From: Candidatus Thalassarchaeum betae | Lineage (GTDB): Archaea; Thermoplasmatota; Poseidoniia; Poseidoniales; Thalassarchaeaceae | Direction: 5' to 3' | DNA length: 64,000 nt | NCBI GenBank assembly: GCA_003193925.1 | Contig: PSPG01000002.1 | Location: 1 to 64,000 of the forward strand | Part shown: positions 29,642 to 37,012 of the stretch, in pieces | Layout: every line of letters starts with the position of its first letter | Numbering within the stretch: position 1 is the stretch's first letter | The notes under the pieces: model-generated | Told to the model about the DNA's origin: nothing | The model's database searches: none | The model's input: the letters and a program-made list of their open reading frames with translations, nothing else | Translations under genes and position numbers: made by a program

Positions 29642-32242
29642 ATGGCGAATGGCGCCTCGTCGAGGGAGTCCCTTGCCCGGACCTTCGAGAGAATGGCTCT
29701 CCCGATAGTGGTTGTGAGCATCCTGATGACGGTTGCCATGGCTGATCAGCTCCTAAACGATTTCCCGGGATTCACGACCGATCTCGACTCGTTCGCCCCC
29801 GAGACTGAAACTGATGCAGCCGAGAAGAGGATGGGCGAGGTCATGGATGCCTCACCGCACATGATCTACATCCACGTCGAGCCTTACATCAAGTCTGCTG
29901 ACGGCGGCAATGAGTGCGACGAGATCGTATGTAACGTGTTGGAGTTCGGGGCCCTCCAGCAGCTCTCCGATGACTTGAGCAGGATCGAGAACTACTCCGC
30001 TGCAAATGGGAACTTCATCGTGGCGCACCTGAATGTCGCTGATATACTCGAGAGGGCGCTCGAGGAGAGGGATGAGCAAGGTCGCGCCCTAGCCGACTTC
30101 AACGACTGGGAGGAGTTTCTGGGTGCTGTCACGGACGGGGAGAAATGCACAGACGCGATCGGCAACGACCAGGCCATCGCCTCGGCCTCGTTCGCCGCAT
30201 CTGCGATGCTCCACACCGACCTCGACTACGAACCTGTGTGTGAGTGGTTGGACACCGGCGAGGGCGACCCCACCCCGAGCGCGTCCAGCACGATGTGGGC
30301 TATCGAGATCAGCGGTGAGATCAGCGACGATGAGCGTCAGGAGGAGTCATCCAGAATACGGGACCTGCTTACTGCGAAGCACCCTCTGGGCGACGACTCC
30401 GCCCTGAAGTACGGCGTCATCTCGGACGACCTGATCAGCCACGACATCAACGAGTCGACCTTGGACAACCTAGTCTGGCTGCTGCTCATCGCCGTCATGG
30501 TCGTGGTCTTGCTGCTGGCAGTGGCGTTCCGCTCCTTCATGATGGTCGCAGCCCCTCTGCTGGGGCTCTCGGCCGCTCTAGTCTGGACCTATGGTATCAT
30601 GACAGTCATCGGCGTGCGATTCTCGGTTCTCGAGGTCGCTGTGGCCCCGGTTGTATTGGGTCTGGGCATCGACTACTCGATTCACTTGCAACGTGGCTAT
30701 GAGGAGGCCAAGAGCCGGTACGCGAGTGCCGCGCGGGCTTGGGTCGAGTCAGTATCCGTTCTGCGTTTGGCTCTCTCGCTGGCTGTGGTCACCACGGTCT
30801 TCGCCTTCCTCGCTAACTCGTTCTCCGAACTCCCTCCGCTGCGTACCTTCGGATTCACTCTGGCCCTAGGCGTGATTTCGGCCTTCGTGGTAAGCACCGT
30901 CTCCGTCGGAGCGGTGCATGTATTGGTGGAGAAGACGGCTGGTGAGATGCAGCACCGCAGCCTGCAGATGGAGAGGATGGCCGACTTGGCCACTCGGTTC
31001 CAAAGGAGGAATACCGCGAGAGTCCTGCTGGTCGTCGCACTGATCACCATGGGCTCGGTGATAGTAGCGATCAGGGAGCTCGACACCAGTTTCGAGCTGA
31101 CTGACTTCCTCTCAGAGGATGGCGTAGAGATCATTGAAGTCAGGAACGACATGTACGATTCCTACGAAGCGGCGGCTTGGAAGTCGGTCATCATACTGAT
31201 CGAGCCGGCCCCGGGCAGGGATGCCCTGACAGGCGAGAAAGACCTGTTGAAGGGACTCGGGTTCTTCGATGACAGGATAGCCGGCATTCCAGAGGTGGTC
31301 AATCCGACGAACACCGATTCGCAGCGGCCGTCTTACGATGGGCTCCATCCGATCCTGCGAGACGCCGTCGAGAACGACCCATCGTTCGGCGAGTCCTACC
31401 ACTTCGGGATATTCGACGGCGAGTTTGGCGTCGCTGATGGGTTCGAGGAGGGTGACCTGATGGGAGCCGTCACGGCCTTGATGGCCAACGACTCGGCAGG
31501 AGACGGACTCAGAGGACTCACATGGGCTGAGAGAATCGGGATGCATGTCGCACTGACCGAGGACGGTCAGTCCCTACTGTATCTCAAGATGAGAGTGGAT
31601 GTGTTAGTCAGGACCAGTGTCGAGGCTCAAGAGGTAGCGGACGTGTTCCTGAAGCAGGCTCAATTGCTGGAGGAGGACGGTCTGGTAGGAGGAGAGGTTT
31701 ACGTCTCCGGCGATGTCATCGTTCTGAACAACGTGCTCTCGGGGCTGGTGGTATCCCAAGTTGAGTCGACGACGATCAGTCTGTTTGTATCCATGTTGGT
31801 GCTGATACTCCTAACCCGCAAACTGGGGCAGTCGCTGGTGGTCATCCTGCCGGTCGGCCTGGCAGGTGCTTGGGTGGTCGGGGCAATGGCCATGCTGGGA
31901 CTGAACTGGAACGTCCTGACAATCATGATCACCGCACTCACGATCGGCCTGGGCATCGACTACTCGATTCACGTATGGAGGCGTTTCGAGGCGAACCGCC
32001 TCTCTGGCATGGGGACCTGGCAGGCCATGCGCGACATGTACGCCACCACGGGGACCGCGCTGCTGCTGTCAGCTGGTACGACGATCTGCGGATTCCTTGT
32101 ACTGATGCTGTCCCCGATTCCGGTCATTCAGGACTTCGGCATCGTGAGCTCGATCTCGGTTCTGTTCTCGCTGATGATGGCGCTGCTAGTGCTCCCCGGC
32201 CTGCTGGCCGCCGAAGTCCGCTCAGTAAACGACTACAGCTGA
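29642..32242 (+). CDS. RND/MMPL-superfamily membrane transporter (shorter paralogue)
   Basis: 866 residues from the ATG at 29642; the GTG at 29624 is a possible longer start. Two six-helix halves each follow an extracellular loop. VLGLGIDYSIHLQRGYEEA in half one and TIGLGIDYSIHVWRRFEA in half two are the nearly identical Asp-containing helices, showing the internal duplication. The first helix is LPIVVVSILMTVAMA. It differs from the transporter at 20814-23918 in lacking the long acidic N-terminus and having shorter loops. Archaeal members are often linked to lipid or hydrophobic-solute export; substrate unknown. Convergent with the DUF2240 gene, one base apart. Confidence 0.88.
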   Translation: MANGASSRESLARTFERMALPIVVVSILMTVAMADQLLNDFPGFTTDLDSFAPETETDAAEKRMGEVMDASPHMIYIHVEPYIKSADGGNECDEIVCNVLEFGALQQLSDDLSRIENYSAANGNFIVAHLNVADILERALEERDEQGRALADFNDWEEFLGAVTDGEKCTDAIGNDQAIASASFAASAMLHTDLDYEPVCEWLDTGEGDPTPSASSTMWAIEISGEISDDERQEESSRIRDLLTAKHPLGDDSALKYGVISDDLISHDINESTLDNLVWLLLIAVMVVVLLLAVAFRSFMMVAAPLLGLSAALVWTYGIMTVIGVRFSVLEVAVAPVVLGLGIDYSIHLQRGYEEAKSRYASAARAWVESVSVLRLALSLAVVTTVFAFLANSFSELPPLRTFGFTLALGVISAFVVSTVSVGAVHVLVEKTAGEMQHRSLQMERMADLATRFQRRNTARVLLVVALITMGSVIVAIRELDTSFELTDFLSEDGVEIIEVRNDMYDSYEAAAWKSVIILIEPAPGRDALTGEKDLLKGLGFFDDRIAGIPEVVNPTNTDSQRPSYDGLHPILRDAVENDPSFGESYHFGIFDGEFGVADGFEEGDLMGAVTALMANDSAGDGLRGLTWAERIGMHVALTEDGQSLLYLKMRVDVLVRTSVEAQEVADVFLKQAQLLEEDGLVGGEVYVSGDVIVLNNVLSGLVVSQVESTTISLFVSMLVLILLTRKLGQSLVVILPVGLAGAWVVGAMAMLGLNWNVLTIMITALTIGLGIDYSIHVWRRFEANRLSGMGTWQAMRDMYATTGTALLLSAGTTICGFLVLMLSPIPVIQDFGIVSSISVLFSLMMALLVLPGLLAAEVRSVNDYS

Positions 32243-32243
32243 G

Positions 32244-32855
32244 TCAGGCCTCTATGGCTAGGCTGACTTCGTGCATGTCCAGACCCTGCTCCCGGGCAAC
32301 CAACGCGAGCGCCATCCACAGGGTCACCGGGCCCAGCGCTCTTCGCTTTCGCTGGGCCCGACGCATGACCTCCTTGTTGTCCAGACCTGACTTCTCGCCT
32401 ATCATGGATATTAGGCTCGGTATGCTGCCTTCTGCCCCGTCGGGCGGCATGGAGGTCGGCTTGGGGTCGGATATCAGTGGCATGGGCTGCCGCTTGGGCA
32501 GTGGCGGCTCGACTGCCGCCTCACTGGGTCCCGGGGGCTTCTGGGGCGCTTCCATCCGGAGGGGTGGTCGCTCGAAGTGGGGCGGGTCGGCCATGCTCCT
32601 CGCTATGGGACGCCAGCCCAATGGCGGACGAGCGAGTTCGAGACCCGCAACTGGTGCCAATCTGCCTTCAACCTCAACGAGCCAGCCCCTCTCGCAGAGC
32701 ATGCCTGTTATCAGATCGGCCTCCTCGGGCGTGAACCACTGCAGTTCCAACGACCAGATGCGTGAAAGTTCCTCGCGCGCTGCAGAATCCCGTGGGAGTC
32801 CGGCCATGCTCATCTGCAGCAGGCGCCCGATCTCCTGCTCGTGGCCTTGTGACAT
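32244..32855 (-). CDS. DUF2240-family archaeal protein
   Basis: 203 residues from the ATG at 32855. The N-terminal part has W-F-T-P-E-E-A-D and an ERGWLVEVEGRLAPVAG segment. A Pro-rich linker follows, then a C-terminal helical domain (SLISMIGEKSGLDNKEVMRR, then ALALVAREQGLDMHEV). This two-part plan matches the archaeal DUF2240 family, whose function is not known; helical, possibly winged-helix-like nucleic-acid binding is a guess. GGAGG lies just before the start but inside the perfect 14-bp palindrome CCCCTCCGGAGGGG. Confidence 0.75.
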   Translation of the reverse strand: MSQGHEQEIGRLLQMSMAGLPRDSAAREELSRIWSLELQWFTPEEADLITGMLCERGWLVEVEGRLAPVAGLELARPPLGWRPIARSMADPPHFERPPLRMEAPQKPPGPSEAAVEPPLPKRQPMPLISDPKPTSMPPDGAEGSIPSLISMIGEKSGLDNKEVMRRAQRKRRALGPVTLWMALALVAREQGLDMHEVSLAIEA

Positions 32856-32857
32856 CA

Positions 32858-32871
32858 GCCCCTCCGGAGGG
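32858..32871. promoter_or_regulatory. 14-bp palindrome containing the ribosome-binding site of the DUF2240 gene
   Basis: CCCCTCCGGAGGGG is a perfect palindrome ending 2 nt before the ATG at 32855. It holds the GGAGG expected to pair with 16S rRNA, so folding could hide the site. Confidence 0.4.
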
Positions 32872-32971
32872 GTGACTGAGTCGAGGCGCTGTTTGATGGT
32901 TGCCTCTGTAATTACGCACGATATTGCATTCCATTCAAGAGAGGCGGCGCATTGCGCGGGCCGAGGCGAAG

Positions 32972-34183
32972 ATGGCGAGGGAATACATCGCGCGTGACCC
33001 ACGCACGGACAGACCGATCAGGAGGCAGCGATTGGATGGCCATGTTGACATCCGCGGGCTCCTCCCCAGTACCGGCCCGTGGCAGAGGATTCCGGTTCAC
33101 GAGATTCTTCCATTGGCCCGAGGAGAGTCGGATGGCTTGGAGTTGTCTAGGAGCGCCGGAGGGGGATTCGTTCGCAGGAGTGATGCGATCAAAGCACTTC
33201 ACCGGGTCTTTGAAAGCCAGGTCGATCTGGCCCATCAGACTCTGCTGGATGCCCTCGATGACGATGATTCCGAGATCAGGATAGCCTCTCTGGAGATTCT
33301 GCCGATCTTCGCGCTGAAGAAGCACGAAAATCTTCTGCACTGTCTCTCCGACCGTCTGCTCGAGGATGATCCACAGGTCATAGCGGCGGCTCGAGAGTGC
33401 TTCATCAGGGTCGCCCCGGTGTTCCCCTCGGGCTGTGAGAACATCCTTCGCAGGGAGTTGCGTGACACGAGGACGGATCATCGCGCCAATGCCTTCGAGA
33501 CCCTTCGTCGGACTGCCGAGAACTGGCCAGAGGCAGGGTGCCTTCACCTCGACGAGCTGATTCGCGAGGAGGACGTCGACCTCCGAAGGCGCGGCTCGCT
33601 CATTCTGAGGGCCATCGCCGCCAATGCAGGTGCCACTGGGTGGGACCTGATCGGATGGTCACTGGAGGACGAGGACGCCCAAGTGAGAAGGAACGCCTCC
33701 TATACCCTCACGACCCTTACCAGAACCGAGCCCAGAATAGCGACTATCTTCATCGAGTCCGCCATCATGGACGACGACGCGGGAGTGAGGAAGTCGGTCA
33801 TAAGAGCGCTGAAGAGGCTCGACATGCAAAATCCCCGGGTTACCAAGATGATTATCGATGGTGCCAGAAGCAGGGATTACACACTGCGCAAGGCGTGCAT
33901 CGACCAACTGTCGATCATGCTGAGCGGTGACACGCTGAGGGAGACGGCTGCCGAACTCCTGCGCCATGAGACCCGCCCCGACCTGTGCAAGAGGCTGACC
34001 TCGCTGGCGAAGGACGTGGAGATGGAGGGCTCCGAAGAGGAGAAGAACCGGTTCCTAGCCCCCCTGGACAAGGTGGAGCCATTGGTAGAGGAGTTCGATG
34101 CACCGCGCAGCGGTGAGGCCACTCCAGAGGGCGAACATGATAAACAGCGGTCAGGTCGGCCGCACAGCGAGGACTCAGCATGA
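32972..34183 (+). CDS. HEAT-repeat protein
   Basis: About 403 residues, almost entirely paired helices of about 30-40 residues with recurring D-x-x-V/I-R-x-x-A/S-x-x-x-L patterns, for example DDDSEIRIASLEIL, EDAQVRRNASYTL, DDAGVRKSVIRAL and RDYTLRKACIDQL. This is a HEAT solenoid, a protein-protein or protein-RNA scaffold. The end is acidic and disordered. Start: the ATG at 32972 has GAGG a few bases upstream; an in-frame TTG at 32924 would add 16 residues but overlaps the likely TATA region (GATATTGC). Its stop overlaps the next start (ATGA), so translation is probably coupled. Confidence 0.75.
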   Translation: MAREYIARDPRTDRPIRRQRLDGHVDIRGLLPSTGPWQRIPVHEILPLARGESDGLELSRSAGGGFVRRSDAIKALHRVFESQVDLAHQTLLDALDDDDSEIRIASLEILPIFALKKHENLLHCLSDRLLEDDPQVIAAARECFIRVAPVFPSGCENILRRELRDTRTDHRANAFETLRRTAENWPEAGCLHLDELIREEDVDLRRRGSLILRAIAANAGATGWDLIGWSLEDEDAQVRRNASYTLTTLTRTEPRIATIFIESAIMDDDAGVRKSVIRALKRLDMQNPRVTKMIIDGARSRDYTLRKACIDQLSIMLSGDTLRETAAELLRHETRPDLCKRLTSLAKDVEMEGSEEEKNRFLAPLDKVEPLVEEFDAPRSGEATPEGEHDKQRSGRPHSEDSA

Positions 34184-34464
34184 GCGACGAGTTTGATGAC
34201 AAGCTGGAGTGCTTCGAGCGTCTCTGGGAAGGCGTCACACCGAAGGGAGTGAACCGCAGCAAGGGGCTGAAGTTCAGGCAGTACATGCGCCAGCACGTCC
34301 TCCAGAAGTTTCACAAGAGGAGGAAGAACCAGTTCGCATCCGCCGACAAGGGCCACTACAATCATAGTTTTTCGAGCAAGGATCAGTATCTCACGAAGGA
34401 GAACTGCCGCAAGTACTGGATGGGCGAGCTGCAGAGGGAAATCCGCGATTCGGAAACCTTCTGA
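34180..34464 (+). CDS. Small basic hypothetical protein
   Basis: 94 residues, rich in Lys, Arg, Phe, Tyr and Gln (LKFRQYMRQHVLQKFHKRRK and NHSFSSKDQYLTKENCRKYW). No signal, membrane segment or Cys motif. I do not recognise the family. It overlaps the HEAT gene by 4 bp and precedes the DEAD-box helicase by 9 bp, so all three are one transcription unit. The charge and context suggest RNA or RNP binding (inference). Confidence 0.8.
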   Translation: MSDEFDDKLECFERLWEGVTPKGVNRSKGLKFRQYMRQHVLQKFHKRRKNQFASADKGHYNHSFSSKDQYLTKENCRKYWMGELQREIRDSETF

Positions 34465-34473
34465 GGCGATACT

Positions 34474-35898
34474 ATGAACGCTGCCAAGGCCGGTTTCAGC
34501 AGTTGGGACCTAGAGGCTCCGATCGCGGCTGCCATCGAGGCGCTTGGCTGGACCGAGCCGACCGAGATACAGCGAGAGGCACTCCCTCTTGCTCGACAGG
34601 GATTGAATGTCATAGGACAGGCGATAACCGGCTCGGGCAAGACAGCCGCATTCGGGATTCCGATTCTCGAGAGCTGCTCGCCCTCGGGCTCCCCCCAGGC
34701 CATCGTCCTCTGTCCGACCAGGGAGCTCGCCGTCCAGGTCGCCGAGGAGATGGATAGCCTACAAGGAGACAAGGGGCTCTCGATCCAAACCGTCTACGGG
34801 GGCACTGACCTCGAGAAGCAGGCGAAGAAACTCGACAAGGGCGCCGACATCGTCGTCGGGACCCCCGGACGGGTGATTGACATGACCAAGAGGGGGCATC
34901 TCAAGCTCGGAGGCATCAGGCTCTTCTGCCTCGACGAGGCAGACCGTATGCTCGACATGGGATTCTTCCCGGATGTCCTGTGGATCTTCGAGAAGACCCC
35001 CAACCGGGAGCAGACCATGATGTTCAGCGCCACCTTCCCCCAGGAGGTGCTCGATGCTGCTGAAGAGTTCATGGTCGACCCTGTCCACGTGATGAGCGAT
35101 GAAATGGAGGTCGAGATACCGGAGATCGAGCAGTATGCGATTCGAGTCGGGCGTGCCAACAAACTCTGGGCCCTCGGACGCATCATAGCGCACATGGGCG
35201 AGGGCGATCAGATGCTCATCTTCGCCAACACCAAGCGAATGGTGGATATCCTCTCCGAGAGACTCGGCAAGTTCGGGATTCGAGCTATCGGGCTGCACGG
35301 CGACCTGCCTCAAGGCAAGAGAGAGAGGATCCTCAACTCCTTCAAGGGTGGAGGTGAGAGCATCGTGGTCGCCACCGACGTGGCAGCCCGGGGTCTGGAC
35401 GTGGACGGCATCACGCACGTCGTGAACTATGACCTGTCGATTGACACCGAGTCATACGTCCACAGGATCGGTAGGACCGGTAGGATGGGGAGAAAGGGCG
35501 AGGCCTGGAGCTTCGTCACCCGCGAGGACGGGCGGCTCATCGAGAAGATCGCATCGACGTGGAACCTCACCATCCCCTTCGTCGATGCTCCCAGCCTGCC
35601 AGAAGGCATGGACAGAGACCCCATCGGCAGGAGAGACGACTGGGAGGAGGTCTCGGACCCATTCGGAATGGTCACCGTCAAACTCACCCTGGGCAAGTCG
35701 GACTCCACCAAGAGGGCCCTGGCAGACTGGATCGCTCGGGAGGCGCGGGTGCCTGACATCGTAATCGGGGAGATCGCTCAAGGCGAGGACGAGACGCACG
35801 TCGAGATCCACGTCGACAAGGTCGCCTACGTGATCGATGTGATCAAGGCGCGTGAGTTCAACGGTCGCTCGCTAGCGCCTTCCATCATGGGATCATAG
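34474..35898 (+). CDS. DEAD-box RNA helicase with DbpA-type C-terminal RNA-binding domain
   Basis: 474 residues. All helicase motifs are visible: Q motif (FSSWDLEAPI...PTEIQ), motif I TGSGKT at 52-57, PTRELA, TPGR, DEADRMLDMGF, SATFP, then VATDVAARGLDVDG and HRIGRTGRMGR. After about residue 385 a small alpha/beta domain (VTVKLTLGKSDSTKRALADW to VEIHVDKVAYVIDVIKAREF) matches the DbpA/CsdA RNA-binding domain, which in bacteria targets the helicase to rRNA. Role: ATP-dependent RNA remodelling, plausibly ribosome assembly. Third gene of an operon-like run with the HEAT and small basic genes. Confidence 0.93.
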   Translation: MNAAKAGFSSWDLEAPIAAAIEALGWTEPTEIQREALPLARQGLNVIGQAITGSGKTAAFGIPILESCSPSGSPQAIVLCPTRELAVQVAEEMDSLQGDKGLSIQTVYGGTDLEKQAKKLDKGADIVVGTPGRVIDMTKRGHLKLGGIRLFCLDEADRMLDMGFFPDVLWIFEKTPNREQTMMFSATFPQEVLDAAEEFMVDPVHVMSDEMEVEIPEIEQYAIRVGRANKLWALGRIIAHMGEGDQMLIFANTKRMVDILSERLGKFGIRAIGLHGDLPQGKRERILNSFKGGGESIVVATDVAARGLDVDGITHVVNYDLSIDTESYVHRIGRTGRMGRKGEAWSFVTREDGRLIEKIASTWNLTIPFVDAPSLPEGMDRDPIGRRDDWEEVSDPFGMVTVKLTLGKSDSTKRALADWIAREARVPDIVIGEIAQGEDETHVEIHVDKVAYVIDVIKAREFNGRSLAPSIMGS

Positions 35899-35906
35899 GT
35901 GGAAAT

Positions 35907-36149
35907 ATGGTCGATGTGCCAGTTACCACACTGAACCTCCTTGGATTCTTCTGCCCTGTCCCGATCCACGAGACCAGGAAGGCGGTCGAGGCATCGGAGG
36001 AGGGCTCGCTGTTCGAGGTGGTCTGCGACGACCCAGAGACCCTGCATGACATGCCAGCGCTGTGCGACAGGATCGGGATCGAGCTGCTCGCTGTGAGCGA
36101 GGAGTCGGGCGAATACACCTTCCGCATCAGGAATTCAGCGCGGACGTGA
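35907..36149 (+). CDS. TusA/SirA-like sulfur-carrier protein
   Basis: 80 residues. LNLLGFFCPVPIHETRKAVE holds the CPxP signature that defines the TusA family, with the first Cys as the persulfide-carrying residue. The rest gives the two-layer alpha/beta fold (SLFEVVCDDPETLHDMPALC). TusA-like proteins pass sulfur to tRNA thiolation or cofactor pathways. It begins 8 bp after the helicase stop, so it is probably cotranscribed. Confidence 0.88.
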   Translation: MVDVPVTTLNLLGFFCPVPIHETRKAVEASEEGSLFEVVCDDPETLHDMPALCDRIGIELLAVSEESGEYTFRIRNSART

Positions 36150-36178
36150 GAGATTGTTCAAAGGGAGTGTGCTTCTCG

Positions 36179-36823
36179 ATGGGTTCCGTGGCTAGTGAGA
36201 CCGGCATCACCGAATTGGGGGGGGTTCCCGCCGATGCTCGCCTGCCGACCAACTACGGTGACTTCAGGATTCGCGTCTTCCACGAGGAGAGTACGGGATT
36301 CGACCATGTCGCGCTGACTCTGGGAGACCTGACTGGGCCCGACCCGGTTCTGGTCAGGGTCCATTCGGAATGCCTCACAGGAGATGCCTTCGGCAGCCTG
36401 AGGTGCGATTGCGGCGCCCAGCTCGATGCTGCGATGAGGCAGATACAGGATGTCGGCTGGGGCTGCCTCGTCTACTTGCGCCAAGAGGGGCGTGGAATCG
36501 GGCTGCACGCCAAGATCCAAGCTTACAACTTGCAGGACAGGGGAGCTGATACGATGGATGCGAACCTGTTGCTCGGCCATCCTGTGGATGCCAGGGACTA
36601 TCGAATCGCATCAGAGATCCTGCGTGCCTTCGAGATAGATGGGGTCTGCCTCCTGACGAACAACCCAGACAAGGTCAGACAACTCGGCCAGCATGGGATC
36701 GATGTAGTCGAGACAATGCCGTTGGTGGCAGGCGTGGGGGACGAGAACAGGGAGTACCTGGCCACCAAGATTGACAGGATGGGTCACGAGATAGGAGACG
36801 ATGACCTCGACGGCTCGCAGTGA
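36179..36823 (+). CDS. ribA: GTP cyclohydrolase II (bacterial-type RibA)
   Basis: 214 residues from the ATG at 36179. HSECLTGDAFGSLRCDCGAQ gives the zinc ligands as C-x10-C-x-C, RQEGRGIGL binds the substrate phosphates, and TNNPDK follows. It converts GTP to 2,5-diamino-6-ribosylamino-4-pyrimidinone 5'-phosphate plus formate, the first step of riboflavin synthesis. Many euryarchaea use the unrelated GTP cyclohydrolase III, so a RibA-type enzyme may mark gene transfer. No DHBP synthase domain is fused. Follows the TusA-like gene by 29 bp. Confidence 0.93.
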   Translation: MGSVASETGITELGGVPADARLPTNYGDFRIRVFHEESTGFDHVALTLGDLTGPDPVLVRVHSECLTGDAFGSLRCDCGAQLDAAMRQIQDVGWGCLVYLRQEGRGIGLHAKIQAYNLQDRGADTMDANLLLGHPVDARDYRIASEILRAFEIDGVCLLTNNPDKVRQLGQHGIDVVETMPLVAGVGDENREYLATKIDRMGHEIGDDDLDGSQ

Positions 36824-36830
36824 GTCAATG

Positions 36831-36904
36831 GGGCCGTGACCGGGACTCGAACCCGGGCCGGCGGGACCACAACCCACCGTGCTAACCGCTACACCATCAC
36901 AGCC
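36831..36904 (-). tRNA. tRNA-His (anticodon GTG)
   Basis: The acceptor GGCTGTG pairs with CACGGCC (one G-T pair). The anticodon arm is GTGGG-TTGTGGT-CCCGC. The T arm is CCGGG-TTCGAGT-CCCGG. The discriminator is C, as expected for tRNA-His. The G-1 is not encoded in the DNA (C at that place) and CCA is not complete. GTTGATAAAC upstream is a likely TATA box. Confidence 0.95.
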
Positions 36905-37012
36905 GTATGTGAAACGGGGGGGGGAAGGCCTGTTTATCAACCGTTAGCGTGATTCACACGGACGCACCGAAGACCAACGGATTGAAGCCATGCACTCCGC
37001 CATTGCCGGGAC

